The notes: generated from the sequence alone by a model not told the origin. A DNA stretch of 64,000 nucleotides from Ravibacter arvi (GCF_039540405.1 NZ_BAABEY010000005.1:1-64000); one strand, 5' to 3'. Positions 35,199 through 45,122 are shown, counted from the first letter of the stretch. A program made the numbers and translations.

Positions 35199-36401
35199 AT
35201 GAGGAAAATTGCCCTGCTCGGAGCAGGTTTTATCGCCAGGTTTTATGCAGATTCTATCCACGGTTTGCGTAGTCGTGACCGCATAACAGTCGTTTATGCA
35301 AGAAACGGGGAGAGCGCATCCCGGTTTGCGGAGGATTACAGGATAGGCAAATGGACGGACTCCATGGAGGCGGCCGTGAATGATCCTGACGCCGATATGG
35401 TCTTGATCGCGCTGCCTAATTTTCTTCACGAGGCGGCGGTTATGGCTTGCGTAAAAGCAAAGAAGGCCGTTTTGTGCACTAAGCCGTTGGGACGCAACGC
35501 TGATGAGGCGCTCCGTATGTTGAAAGCGGTGGAGGAGGCCGGTATTTTTCACGGTTACCTGGAAGACCTGGTGTATATTCCAAAGACCCAAAAAGCCATC
35601 CAGAGCGTGCGGAAAGGCGCACTCGGACAAGTGTTATGGACCCGGTCCAGGGAGACCCATCCCGGGCCGCACAGCGATTGGTTCTGGGACAGCGAAGCAG
35701 CCGGGGGCGGCGCTATTATTGACCTGGGTTGCCACTGTATCCAGATCGGGCGAAATTATATCGGCAAAGACGTTCGCCCTATAGAAGTAATGTGCTGGGC
35801 CGACACCCTGGTGAAACCGATCGATGCAGAAGATAATGCTATCGGCCTGGTCCGCTATGACAACGGCGCGGTGAGCCAGTTCGAGGTGAGCTGGACCTTC
35901 AGGGGCGGCATGGACCTCCGCGACGAGGTGATGGGTTCCGAAGGTACCATCTGGATCAATAATTTCCTGAGAACAGGCTTTGAAATGTATACGTCCGGCG
36001 CTGCGGACGCCTATGTAGCCGAAAAGTCGGAAACCAACCAGGGGTGGGTTTTCCCGGTTGGCGACGAAGTTCATGAACTCGGCTACAACGTCATGTTCGG
36101 CGATATGTTCGATGCTTTCGAAAGCAAAAAGGAGCCTGCTGAAACCTTCTATGACGGTTACGTGGTCAACGCCGTAATGGATGCAGCCTATCGTTCTGCG
36201 AAATCCCGCCAGTGGGAGCCCGTAGAACTGGAAGTATGGCGGGGTGGTGAATCGACCGGAAAAAAGGAGCTGATGAAGGACTACGACGACGAACACTACC
36301 TTATCAAGGAAGAAACTACGCATTACGGCGTCGTGAAGCTTATCCTGAAGCATAAGAAGACCGGGAAGCTGATCGAGGTAGAAAAACAGGCAGACCGTTA
36401 A
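35199..36401 (+). CDS. Gfo/Idh/MocA family sugar dehydrogenase
   Basis: 400 residues. The NAD(P)-binding fold starts at GAGFIA (8-13). The usual EKP motif is CTKP (93-96), keeping the catalytic Lys95. The active-site pair D175-H179 lies in GGGAIIDLGCHC. The C-terminal alpha/beta domain binds the sugar. It probably oxidises or reduces a sugar hydroxyl, often at C3 in pathways with TIM-barrel partners. There is no signal peptide, so it is cytoplasmic, while its partner at 36420 appears Tat-exported. Confidence 0.88.
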   Translation: MRKIALLGAGFIARFYADSIHGLRSRDRITVVYARNGESASRFAEDYRIGKWTDSMEAAVNDPDADMVLIALPNFLHEAAVMACVKAKKAVLCTKPLGRNADEALRMLKAVEEAGIFHGYLEDLVYIPKTQKAIQSVRKGALGQVLWTRSRETHPGPHSDWFWDSEAAGGGAIIDLGCHCIQIGRNYIGKDVRPIEVMCWADTLVKPIDAEDNAIGLVRYDNGAVSQFEVSWTFRGGMDLRDEVMGSEGTIWINNFLRTGFEMYTSGAADAYVAEKSETNQGWVFPVGDEVHELGYNVMFGDMFDAFESKKEPAETFYDGYVVNAVMDAAYRSAKSRQWEPVELEVWRGGESTGKKELMKDYDDEHYLIKEETTHYGVVKLILKHKKTGKLIEVEKQADR

Positions 36402-36419
36402 CCCTAAATCCCTGACCTT

Positions 36420-37304
36420 ATGTCGGACGACCTATTCCAACCCGGAAAAATATCGCGGCGGACCGCCGCACGTTACTTGTCCTGCCTGGCGGCCGCGTCA
36501 ATACTGCCGGGCGCAGCCACCCGTGGCGGTACGGAAACGCGGTTCCCGATCGGCGCCTGCGACTGGTCGATCGGCGGGCACAGCAAGCCGGAAGTATTTT
36601 ATACTGCGAAGAAGATAGGGCTCGACGGTGTTCAGATCAGCCTCGGAACAGAAGCCAATAACATGCATTTGAGGCTGCCGGAAGTGCAGAAGGCTTATCG
36701 CGAAGCTTCGGCTGCTACCGGGGTTAAGTTTGGCGGCCTCGCCATCGGCGAGCTCAATAGTATTCCCTATAAGTCCGATCCGCGGACTGAACAATGGGTG
36801 AGCGACGGAATCGGCGTGGCCCGGGAACTCGGGTGCAAGGTAATCCTGCTTGCCTTTTTCAGTAAAGGCGATTTGAAGAACGATCCTAAAGGACAGAAAG
36901 AGGTGATCAGGAGACTCAGGAAGGTTGCGCCTGAAGCAGAAGCCGCGGGGGTTGTGCTGGGCATTGAATCCTGGCTGAGTGCTGAAGAACACATGGACAT
37001 TATCCAGGCCGTAGGTTCTGGGAATGTGAAAGTGTATTACGACGTGGCCAATTCGACCCAGATGGGCTACGATATTTTTCGGGAGATCCAGTGGTTAAAT
37101 GACCATATCTGCGAAGTCCACATGAAAGAAAACGGCGCGCTCCTCGGCAAAGGTGTAGTCGATTTCCCGCGTGTGAAAAATGTGCTGGACGAAATCGGCT
37201 ACAAGGGCTGGATGCACATAGAAGGCGCCGTGCCCAAAGGCGCGGACATGGTGGAGAGCTATATCACGAATCGCCGGTTTTTGCGTACAATTTTTCCCGC
37301 TTAA
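36420..37304 (+). CDS. Tat-type TIM-barrel sugar isomerase/epimerase-like protein
   Basis: 294 residues. The N-terminal KISRRTAARYLSCLAAASI is Tat-like, followed by a xylose-isomerase-like TIM barrel. Likely metal or acid-base residues are in GIESWLSAEEH, YYDVANSTQMG, CEVHMKEN and GWMHIEG. Proteins of this family next to Gfo/Idh/MocA enzymes can act on keto-sugars (isomerase, epimerase or lyase). It starts 18 bp after the Gfo gene and 19 bp before the cytochrome gene. Confidence 0.85.
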   Translation: MSDDLFQPGKISRRTAARYLSCLAAASILPGAATRGGTETRFPIGACDWSIGGHSKPEVFYTAKKIGLDGVQISLGTEANNMHLRLPEVQKAYREASAATGVKFGGLAIGELNSIPYKSDPRTEQWVSDGIGVARELGCKVILLAFFSKGDLKNDPKGQKEVIRRLRKVAPEAEAAGVVLGIESWLSAEEHMDIIQAVGSGNVKVYYDVANSTQMGYDIFREIQWLNDHICEVHMKENGALLGKGVVDFPRVKNVLDEIGYKGWMHIEGAVPKGADMVESYITNRRFLRTIFPA

Positions 37305-37323
37305 CCTTAATATCCCGTCTGAA

Positions 37324-40203
37324 ATGAAGCAAACCAAGGTTTTGAGTCTGTCGCACGCCACCGGGGGCAGCGTTCCCTGGCTGGCAGGTCTTGCGACTGT
37401 ACTGTTGTTGGCGAGTTCATCGCCGCTTTCCGGTCCGGGTAGCCCGGATGATCTCGTTCTGCCGAAAGATCTGGACGCCTCCCTTTGGGCGGAGAGTCCT
37501 ATGTTCTATAACCCGACTTGTATCGATGTCGATTATAAGGGCCGCATTTGGGTGGCCGAAGCGGTTAACTACCGGAATTTTAAGAACAATTCACCCGGCA
37601 AGCTCAGCCATCCTGAAGGCGATCGCGTTGTGATACTCGAAGACACCAATGGCGACGGGAAAGCCGATAAATCTACCGTTTTCGTACAGGACAAGGACCT
37701 CCAGTCGCCTGTCGGTATCGCCGTGCTGGGCAATAAGGTGGTGGTGTCGTCGGCTCCATCGATCCTGGTATATACCGACGAAGACGGCGACGACAAGGCC
37801 GACAAAAAAGAGGTGTTTCTCACCGGTTTTGGGGGGTACGACCACGATCATTCTCTCCACTCGGTGGTGGCCGGACCCGATAGCCGGTGGTACTTCAATG
37901 TAGGAAATGCCGGCCCGCACATGGTGACGGACAAGGCCGGCTGGGCGCTTCGCTCAGGCAGCGTGTATGTGGGCGGCACGCCTTACAACAAAGAAAACAA
38001 ACCCGCCCAAGTAAGTGACGACGGGCGTATCTGGACCGGAGGGTTGGCCCTCCGCGTAGATCCCGATGGACGCGGGCTCAAGGTACTGGCGCACAATTTC
38101 CGGAATGCGTATGAGTTTACTGTGGATTCTTACGGCAATATCTGGCAGAACGATAACGACGACGAGGTAGCATCGTGCCGCACTACCTGGCTCATGGAGA
38201 CCGGAAATGCAGGTTTTTTCAGTAAAGACGGAACCAGGACCTGGCGGGCAGACCAGCGGCCTGATCAAAACATTGTAACGGCACACTGGCACCAGGAGGA
38301 CCCGGGTGTGATTCCTTCAGGGCATATTACCGGCTCCGGCGCGCCTACCGGAATTGCATTTTATGAAGACAATTTACTCGGGCCCGGCTATCGCGGAATG
38401 CTGTTAAGCGCCGACGCAGGCCGCAACGTTATTTTCGGTTTCAAGCCCTCGGCCTCCGGCGCCGGTTTTGACCTTTCCGACCGGATTGACTTTGTATCTT
38501 CGCTGGGGCAGTCTACCGAAAATTATCGCTGGGATGCACTCGATGGCGACAAGAGAAAGTGGTTCCGGCCCAGCGACGTAGCGGTAGGCACCGACGGTGC
38601 CGTCTATGTAGCGGATTGGTACGACCCGATCGTGGGCGGCCATGCCATGCATGACACAACCGGCTATGGCCGTATCTACCGGGTAACCCCCAAAGGCAAG
38701 TCGTTGCCAGTCCCGAAATTGAATTTTGAAACGACTCAGGGACAATTGCAGGCTCTGCTTAGCCCCGCCGTGAATGTGCGCAGTATCGGCTTTGCCAAAC
38801 TGGCCGAAAGTGGGGCAAAAGTTTTACCAGATGTAATTCGTGCCTTCGAAAAGTCAGGCAACCCGTATCACAAAGCCCGGATTGTCTGGTTGCTACCGCA
38901 TCTTGGCCAGCCCGGCAAAGCCAAGGCCGAGGCGCTGCTGAAAAATGGGGATGCGCAGCTTCGACTGGTGGCATTCCGCGCATTGAGGTCGGTTACAGAC
39001 GATGTGGTACCGCTTGCGAAACTGATGGTAAACGATAAATCCCCGGCGGTACGGAGAGAGGTGGCGTTGTCACTGCGTGACGTCCCGCTGGAAAAGAGCC
39101 GCGACCTGCTGCTGACGTTGGCAGACGGATATGACGGAAAGGATCGTTGGTACCTGGAAGCGCTCGGGTCGGGGATGGACCGGAAAGAGCAGGCGATTTA
39201 CCCGCTCCTCGTCAATCGGTACGGGAAAGACCCGTTGCAATGGAACAACCGTATGGTAAACCTGGCCTGGCGGCTCCATCCGGAAGCATCAATTGAAGCC
39301 TTTACAAAAAGGGCTTTGCATGAAAAGTTGACTTATGAACAGCAAAACCAGGCATTGACTGCGCTGGCATTTGTTCCGGAAAAGACGGCGGCGGCGGCAA
39401 TGCAGCAGATAGAAAAACAGGCAGACAATAAAAGGATTGCGGACAAAGCCACCTGGTGGTTGTCTTTCCGTTCGGGCAATGACTGGGCGGGTTTTTACGA
39501 GGTGAAGAAACAGGCGGAAGAATTGTCGGAGGACGTAAAAAAATGGCGGCAAAAAATGAGTGCCGCAGATGTGCCCGCTGCTGAGCAGGAGGCGGCTGTC
39601 GCCGCTTTGTCCCGGGATCCCGCAGGAGCCAAGCTGCTCTTTCCCCTGGCTGCCGGGAAACGGCTTAGCCCGAGGTTAATGGAAGTCATTGCCGAGAATA
39701 TCTACGCCAATCCCGACCAGTCGGTACGGGTGCTGGCGGGCGAATATTTCCCGGGCAATAAATCTGCGGGCGCCCTGAGCATTCCCGGCATCCTGGGGCT
39801 CGAAGGGAATATCGCCAATGGAACCAGGGTTTTTTCTGCGTCCTGCGGCTCTTGTCACAAGATGGGTACGGTGAGCAGCGCGGACATCGGGCCCGACCTG
39901 ACGAGTATTAAAAACAAATTGGATCGTCGCGCGTTGCTTGATGCGATCGTGCACCCCGACGCCGATGTGATGTTCGGTTACGAGCCGATCATGTTTACGA
40001 TGAAAGACGGAAGCACAGTTTACGGATTCCTGCAAAGTGATGCTGATTTTGTGGTGGTCAAGGACGTTACCGGGAAAAAAGTCACTCTCGCCGCGAAAGA
40101 CATCGTAAGCCGCGAAAAAACCAGGACGCTTATGCCCGATCCGGCTACGCTCGGACTGAAAGAGCAGCAGCTCGCCGACCTCGTAGCCTTCCTGATGAAA
40201 TAA
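37324..40203 (+). CDS. PVC-type heme-binding dehydrogenase-like protein (propeller, HEAT, c-type heme)
   Basis: 959 residues with a signal peptide (WLAGLATVLLLASS). The first ~450 residues form a beta-propeller of the membrane-bound dehydrogenase type (LPKDLDASLWAESPMF, GRIWVAEAVNYR). About 460-800 is a HEAT-like helical repeat region. The C-terminal domain has one heme c site, C841-GS-C844-H845. Relatives are common in planctomycetes and Bacteroidota. A role in periplasmic oxidation of a sugar with electrons passed to the heme is likely but not proven. Confidence 0.85.
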   Translation: MKQTKVLSLSHATGGSVPWLAGLATVLLLASSSPLSGPGSPDDLVLPKDLDASLWAESPMFYNPTCIDVDYKGRIWVAEAVNYRNFKNNSPGKLSHPEGDRVVILEDTNGDGKADKSTVFVQDKDLQSPVGIAVLGNKVVVSSAPSILVYTDEDGDDKADKKEVFLTGFGGYDHDHSLHSVVAGPDSRWYFNVGNAGPHMVTDKAGWALRSGSVYVGGTPYNKENKPAQVSDDGRIWTGGLALRVDPDGRGLKVLAHNFRNAYEFTVDSYGNIWQNDNDDEVASCRTTWLMETGNAGFFSKDGTRTWRADQRPDQNIVTAHWHQEDPGVIPSGHITGSGAPTGIAFYEDNLLGPGYRGMLLSADAGRNVIFGFKPSASGAGFDLSDRIDFVSSLGQSTENYRWDALDGDKRKWFRPSDVAVGTDGAVYVADWYDPIVGGHAMHDTTGYGRIYRVTPKGKSLPVPKLNFETTQGQLQALLSPAVNVRSIGFAKLAESGAKVLPDVIRAFEKSGNPYHKARIVWLLPHLGQPGKAKAEALLKNGDAQLRLVAFRALRSVTDDVVPLAKLMVNDKSPAVRREVALSLRDVPLEKSRDLLLTLADGYDGKDRWYLEALGSGMDRKEQAIYPLLVNRYGKDPLQWNNRMVNLAWRLHPEASIEAFTKRALHEKLTYEQQNQALTALAFVPEKTAAAAMQQIEKQADNKRIADKATWWLSFRSGNDWAGFYEVKKQAEELSEDVKKWRQKMSAADVPAAEQEAAVAALSRDPAGAKLLFPLAAGKRLSPRLMEVIAENIYANPDQSVRVLAGEYFPGNKSAGALSIPGILGLEGNIANGTRVFSASCGSCHKMGTVSSADIGPDLTSIKNKLDRRALLDAIVHPDADVMFGYEPIMFTMKDGSTVYGFLQSDADFVVVKDVTGKKVTLAAKDIVSREKTRTLMPDPATLGLKEQQLADLVAFLMK

Positions 40204-40205
40204 CC

Positions 40206-40235
40206 CCCACACCTCAAACCTCAAACCTCAAACCT
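40206..40235 (+). repeat. CTCAAAC heptamer array just before a start codon
   Basis: Three exact CTCAAAC units at 40213-40233 with one worn unit before (CCCACAC) and a partial one after (CTAAAG). It fills the 36-bp gap between the cytochrome stop (40203) and the SDR start (40240). Confidence 0.85.
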
Positions 40236-40239
40236 AAAG

Positions 40240-41031
40240 ATGAACTCCTGGTTAGAGAAAAAACGCATTGTTGTAATAGGTGGAACCGCCGGCATCGGGC
40301 TCTCCGCGGCCCGGACGTTTGTTCAGCACGGGGCCAGTGTAGTGGTAATCGGATTGGGTGAAGAGAGCACCGCCGGTGAAATCGAATCGATGCTTGGAGG
40401 CGCGGGAGTAGTAATGCTGGGCGATGCGAGAGAAACCTCTACAGCTTCGACGGCGATCTCCCTTTGCCTGGACACTTTCGGGGGCTTTGACGGGTTGTAC
40501 CACGTAGCCGGCGGCAGCGGTCGCCGGTTTGGCGACGGCCCCCTGCACACGCTCACGAAAGAAGCATGGGAAAAGACGTTTGACTTGAACCTGACCGCCC
40601 TGATGTTATCTAACCAGGCCGCCGTCCGGGCATTTCTGGAACAGGGTAGCGGCGGTTCAATTCTCAATGTAACTTCGGTGCTGGGCTATTCGCCTTCACC
40701 CGCCTATTTTACCACACATGCCTATGCGGCCGCCAAATCTGCGGTGTTCGGATTTGTCAAATCCGTAGCGTCTTACTACGCCTCCTATAACATTCGTATA
40801 AATGCCCTGGCGCCGGCGCTTGTCGAAACGCCTATGTCGCAGCGCGCTGCCGGCGACGACCAGATAAGACGCTTTATAGAGACCAAACAGCCACTTGATG
40901 GCGGGCGGCTTGGAAGGCCCGCCGATCTGGATGGAGCTGCTGTTTACTTTATGTCTGACGCTTCCAATTATACCACCGGGCAGACGCTCAGCATTGATGG
41001 TGGGTGGACCATCAGCGATGGCCAGGTGTGA
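40240..41031 (+). CDS. SDR family oxidoreductase
   Basis: 263 residues of the short-chain dehydrogenase fold. The cofactor motif is GGTAGIG (14-20). The catalytic Ser is probably S146 (NVTS), with Y162 and K166 in the HAYAAAKSA segment. NALAPALVETPMS and GQTLSIDGGW at the end are typical. It would interconvert a hydroxyl and a ketone with NAD(P)H, probably on a sugar or sugar-acid intermediate. Confidence 0.9.
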   Translation: MNSWLEKKRIVVIGGTAGIGLSAARTFVQHGASVVVIGLGEESTAGEIESMLGGAGVVMLGDARETSTASTAISLCLDTFGGFDGLYHVAGGSGRRFGDGPLHTLTKEAWEKTFDLNLTALMLSNQAAVRAFLEQGSGGSILNVTSVLGYSPSPAYFTTHAYAAAKSAVFGFVKSVASYYASYNIRINALAPALVETPMSQRAAGDDQIRRFIETKQPLDGGRLGRPADLDGAAVYFMSDASNYTTGQTLSIDGGWTISDGQV

Positions 41032-41042
41032 CCCCTATAGAA

Positions 41043-41957
41043 ATGAAGAAAACTCATTCTCCACTTCGCGCCGCAATCGGGATCGACCTTGGCGGTACCT
41101 GTATCAAAGGCGCGCTTGTTTCTCTTGATTCGGGAGAAGTATTGCGTACTGCCTCTGCTGAAACCGAAGACGGGCGGCCGGACGCCTGGCAGAAAGCCGT
41201 CTTCGAGATGGTGGACGGCCTGGAAAAAAAAGCGGCTGCACCGGTTGCCGGTATAGGCCTGGCTGCACCCGGCCTGGTAAATGACGAACATACGGCCATT
41301 GCATTCATGCCTGGCCGTATGGCCGGTCTGGCCGGGCTTGATTGGTCTCGGCTTCTGGGCGCCCCGGTTCGGGTGATCAACGATGCGCACGCCGCCCTTG
41401 CCGCCGAGGTGAAGTACGGCGCAGCGAAAGGCCTCCGGAATGCGGTGATGCTTACACTGGGAACGGGAGTAGGCGGAGGAATTTGGCTCAACGGGAACCT
41501 GGTAAAAGGGTTTGCCAGCCGCGCCGGACATCTCGGGCATATTTCGCTGAACGCCTCGAGTCTCGAGTTAGGCATAACCGGTACCCCGGGTAGTCTCGAA
41601 AACGCTATCGGGAATATTACCGTTTCACAACGCACTTTCGGCCGGTATGCAGATACCGAAAAGCTCCTGCAGGGGTATCGGGCCGGTGACCCGGTAGCGG
41701 TTTGGGCCTGGATGGAGTCAGTGAAGAATCTCGCCGCAGCGCTTGCCTCGCTGATCAATGTTTTCTCTCCCGAAGCCATTGTGCTGGGCGGTGGGGTCGT
41801 GCGTGCAGGCGAATTCCTTTTTACCCCGCTAAAGGAATTTCTGGATGTTTTTGAATGGAAACCTACCGGGGTGGCTACCCCGGTGTTGAAGGCGCGCTTT
41901 GACGAATGGTCGGGTGCAATCGGCGCCGCCGCCTCAGTAGAATTAACGTGTAAATAG
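41043..41957 (+). CDS. ROK-family sugar kinase, zinc motif missing
   Basis: 304 residues from the ATG at 41043. An in-frame ATG at 41004 lies inside the SDR gene and has no family match. The ATP-binding GIDLGGTCIKG starts at residue 13, the catalytic Asp is in VINDAHAAL, and GTGVGGG and RAGHLGH are kept. The CxCGxxGCxE zinc-binding segment normal for ROK kinases is replaced by LELGITGTPGSLEN with no cysteines, so zinc is probably not bound. It should phosphorylate the pathway's sugar; the substrate is unknown. Confidence 0.85.
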   Translation: MKKTHSPLRAAIGIDLGGTCIKGALVSLDSGEVLRTASAETEDGRPDAWQKAVFEMVDGLEKKAAAPVAGIGLAAPGLVNDEHTAIAFMPGRMAGLAGLDWSRLLGAPVRVINDAHAALAAEVKYGAAKGLRNAVMLTLGTGVGGGIWLNGNLVKGFASRAGHLGHISLNASSLELGITGTPGSLENAIGNITVSQRTFGRYADTEKLLQGYRAGDPVAVWAWMESVKNLAAALASLINVFSPEAIVLGGGVVRAGEFLFTPLKEFLDVFEWKPTGVATPVLKARFDEWSGAIGAAASVELTCK

Positions 41958-41966
41958 TATCATTTT

Positions 41967-42770
41967 ATGGATCTTTCACAACAGTATATCGACAAAACAA
42001 GAGCGTTATTAACCACCATTGAAAAACAAAAAACTGCTATCCTGCAGGCCGCTTCGTGGTTCAGTGAGTCTATTCTTGCCGGGCGGATGGTACATGTTTT
42101 CGGTAGCGGCCACAGCCGGATTATGGTGGAGGAAATGTGGCCCCGCTATGGTTCTTTCCCCGGGTTTAATCCTATTGTGGAACTGTCGCTCACCTTTCAT
42201 AACCTGGTGGTAGGGGCCAACGGGCAAAGACAGGCCATGTTCCTGGAGAACGTACCGGGACTGGCGCCCAGAATTTTACGCAATTTTGAGCTGTCAGAGA
42301 AAGATTCAGCACTTATTATCTCCTCCGGCGGATGCAACCTGGTGCCCGTGGAAATGGCCGAATGCCTGAAAAATTCAGGTGTAAAGGTAGTGGCTCTGGT
42401 CACGCTGGCACATGCCAACGAGAGCTCCAGCAAGCGGGCCGACGGGAAAAAGCTGATGGATTTCGCAGATCTAGTACTCGATACGGGCGCACCGGTCGGA
42501 GATGCCATGATCGATGTACCGGGGCTGGATACCCCCGTTGCGCCGGGCTCTACTGTGGGCGGAGCTGTAATTGTAAACAGCATCAAAGCTGAGGTAGCTC
42601 AACTATTGACCAATGCCGGGCGACCGCCCAAAGTACTGAGTGCCGCCAACAAAGTGGGGGCGCAGCGTGCAACCGAGATTTTTGAATCAGCCTATGACGA
42701 GCATGCGCACCGGTTGTCGAAACTCTATGCCAAAGTCGGAATTGAATCTTATGTGAGCCGGGAAAGCTAG
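41967..42770 (+). CDS. SIS-domain phosphosugar-binding protein (UPF0309-like)
   Basis: 267 residues. The SIS motif HVFGSGHSR (43-51) and later SSGGCNLVPVEMAE and DTGAPVGDAMI form the phosphosugar-binding fold used by isomerases and regulators. It begins 9 bp after the ROK kinase, so it may act on that kinase's product, for example as an isomerase or an amino-sugar-phosphate enzyme. No closer assignment is possible from sequence. Confidence 0.85.
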   Translation: MDLSQQYIDKTRALLTTIEKQKTAILQAASWFSESILAGRMVHVFGSGHSRIMVEEMWPRYGSFPGFNPIVELSLTFHNLVVGANGQRQAMFLENVPGLAPRILRNFELSEKDSALIISSGGCNLVPVEMAECLKNSGVKVVALVTLAHANESSSKRADGKKLMDFADLVLDTGAPVGDAMIDVPGLDTPVAPGSTVGGAVIVNSIKAEVAQLLTNAGRPPKVLSAANKVGAQRATEIFESAYDEHAHRLSKLYAKVGIESYVSRES

Positions 42771-42778
42771 ACACGCAC

Positions 42779-44143
42779 ATGTTACATTCCATTCGCTTAT
42801 CTGTGGAAGAGAAGGTCGACATCCTGGTAGTAGGGGCAGGATCGGCAGGCTGTTGTGCTGCCCTGGCGGCGGCTCAAAACGGTCGGTACAGCGTCATGCT
42901 TATTGAAAGATACGGGTTTCCGGGCGGCAGCTCTACCCAGATGCTGGATACATTCTATGGATTTTTTACGCCCGGCGAAACCCCCAGGAAGATTGTAGGC
43001 GGCTGGCCGGACCAGGTAGTGGATGCTTTGGACGCAGTTGGCGCTGTCTTCCTGAGGCCCAATACCTATGGCGCCGGAACCGGGGTGAACTACAACCCCG
43101 AGCGGCTGAAAGCCATTTGGGACCTTCTCCTGGCCCGTCAGGGCGTCCGTTACCGTTTGCATACCACATTGATTGACGTGGTGGGTGAGAACGAGGGATA
43201 CAGCTGCATTGTGTGGAGCAAAGCGGGGTTTGGAAAAATTTCGGCCCGGCGCGTGATTGACGCTTCGGGTGATGCCGATTTTTCACACCTTGCCGGGTTT
43301 GGCTATGAAGTTGCCGGCGAAAAAGAACCCGCTCAAAGCATGACCACCACTTTCCGGATGAGCAATGTGGATCTGGGCGTCTATGAGCAGGCCGGCGGGA
43401 AAAAGATGCTGATGCAGCGTATGAATGAAGCCGTGGCAGCCGGACGACACGCTTTGCCCCGAAAGGAAGGTTCGGCCCATGAGATGAACGCCCGGAAATG
43501 TATTTCGACCGTGGCCGTAAAAGTAGCCGGATTTTCGGGACTGGAAGCAGATGCACTGACTTCGGCAGAAATTGAAGGCCGCCGTCAGGCTTTTGTCTAT
43601 GAAAAGTTTTTCCAGCAGGAGGTGCCGGGCTATGAAGCCGCTGATATCATCGGGCTTTCCCATCAGATTGGTGTCCGTGAGACCAGGAGGGTCTACGGGC
43701 AAAGCAGGCTGACGAAAGAAGACTGTATGTCCGCGACCATTGGCGCGGACAGTATTTTGCTGTGCGGAGCACCAATAGAAGACCACAGGGCAACACCCGG
43801 CGGCGGGACCGAAACGCACTGGGAGTACATTCCGGGAACGGGTATTTATGGCGTCCCGTATGGTTGTATTGTTCCGGAAGGAAGCGCCACCGCCTGGGTC
43901 GTGGGGAGGTGCTTTTCAGCCACGCACGATGCGCATGCGTCCTGCCGTTCTATGGCCCAGACGATGTCAATGGGTCAGGCGGCCGGTTTCGCCGCATCGC
44001 AGTCCCTGGAGCTGGACGAAAGTGCCGCTCAATTATCGGTACGGAGCCTGAGAAACACGTTGTACGAGAACGGCGCAGTCCTGGAAATCCCGGTTTCGGT
44101 AGCCGATATTTCCAGGGGCGGTTGGGCCAATAACAAGCATTGA
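42779..44143 (+). CDS. FAD-dependent oxidoreductase
   Basis: 454 residues. The N-terminal FAD motif VGAGSAGCCAALAAA (18-32) is followed by ERYGFPGGSSTQML. The rest fits the FAD_oxidored group (RVIDASGDADFSHLAGFGYEV). The substrate is likely a hydroxyl or C-H group on the pathway compound. It starts 8 bp after the SIS gene, so the two are co-translated. Confidence 0.85.
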   Translation: MLHSIRLSVEEKVDILVVGAGSAGCCAALAAAQNGRYSVMLIERYGFPGGSSTQMLDTFYGFFTPGETPRKIVGGWPDQVVDALDAVGAVFLRPNTYGAGTGVNYNPERLKAIWDLLLARQGVRYRLHTTLIDVVGENEGYSCIVWSKAGFGKISARRVIDASGDADFSHLAGFGYEVAGEKEPAQSMTTTFRMSNVDLGVYEQAGGKKMLMQRMNEAVAAGRHALPRKEGSAHEMNARKCISTVAVKVAGFSGLEADALTSAEIEGRRQAFVYEKFFQQEVPGYEAADIIGLSHQIGVRETRRVYGQSRLTKEDCMSATIGADSILLCGAPIEDHRATPGGGTETHWEYIPGTGIYGVPYGCIVPEGSATAWVVGRCFSATHDAHASCRSMAQTMSMGQAAGFAASQSLELDESAAQLSVRSLRNTLYENGAVLEIPVSVADISRGGWANNKH

Positions 44144-44153
44144 TTTAGTCGTT

Positions 44154-45122
44154 ATGAGTTTTGTAAGAACAGTGAACGGAGATATTGCCCCGGAAGAAAT
44201 GGGGGTTACCTATTCACACGAGCATATTATTATTGACCAAAGCTTTCCGACAATAGCCAACCCGGACTTTCTTATTGACGATGTCGGTAAGGTGGCCGAA
44301 GAACTGAGTGAAGTATACCGGAAGGGGGGGCGGACAATGGTGGATACTATGCCCTCCGACAGCGGCCGCAACGTGATAAAGCTGGCTGAGGTCTCAAAAC
44401 GTTCGGGTATTCATATTGTCGCGCCTACGGGTATTCACCTGGAGATATATTACCCGGCTTCTCACTGGCGCTACACCTATTCCGCGGAAGAAATGGCCTC
44501 GCTCTTCGTCGCCGACGTCATGGAGGGTATTGACCGGTATGACTACAGCGGACCGCTTGTAAAACGTACCGCGCACAAGGCGGGCATGATCAAGCTGGCT
44601 ACCGGCGACGACCGGATTTCCGATCATCAGCGTAAAATATTTGAAGCCGTCGCGATCGCGCAGCGCGAAACAGGAGCTCCCGTTTTAACCCATTCCAATG
44701 CCGGGCAACTGGCTATTGAGCAGGCGGCTTTATTCGACCGCTTCGGTGTGGATCTCGGCCACGTGGTAATCAGCCATGTAGACCGGCGTAAGGATATCAG
44801 CTATCACAGAGACCTGCTTCAAACCGGCGTTTTCGTGGAATACGACAGCGCTTTCCGGTGGAAGGCAGGCGAAGAAAACTGGACATTCAAATTGCTGGAG
44901 AATTTGCTTCCTGATTTCCCGGATCAGATCACGGTGGGTATGGACGCAGCGCGCAGCTCCTATTGGCGCGCTTACGGGGGAAAGCCGGGCCTGGATTATC
45001 TTGTGACTACCTTCAGGAAAGAGCTGGCAGACAGGGGACTGGGAAGTTTCTGGGAGAACCTGGTAATATCCAATCCCGCTTCCCTCTACCGGTTCTCCCG
45101 CGTAGGGGCCGGTAAGGAGTGA
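44154..45122 (+). CDS. Phosphotriesterase-like lactonase
   Basis: 322 residues of the amidohydrolase PTE family. All metal residues are present: H22 and H24 (SHEH), K147 (GMIKLATG), H180 (LTHSN), H208 (SHVD) and D264 (GMDAA). Several PTE-like enzymes hydrolyse sugar lactones, which fits a pathway that oxidises an aldose first. It begins 10 bp after the FAD gene. Confidence 0.88.
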   Translation: MSFVRTVNGDIAPEEMGVTYSHEHIIIDQSFPTIANPDFLIDDVGKVAEELSEVYRKGGRTMVDTMPSDSGRNVIKLAEVSKRSGIHIVAPTGIHLEIYYPASHWRYTYSAEEMASLFVADVMEGIDRYDYSGPLVKRTAHKAGMIKLATGDDRISDHQRKIFEAVAIAQRETGAPVLTHSNAGQLAIEQAALFDRFGVDLGHVVISHVDRRKDISYHRDLLQTGVFVEYDSAFRWKAGEENWTFKLLENLLPDFPDQITVGMDAARSSYWRAYGGKPGLDYLVTTFRKELADRGLGSFWENLVISNPASLYRFSRVGAGKE

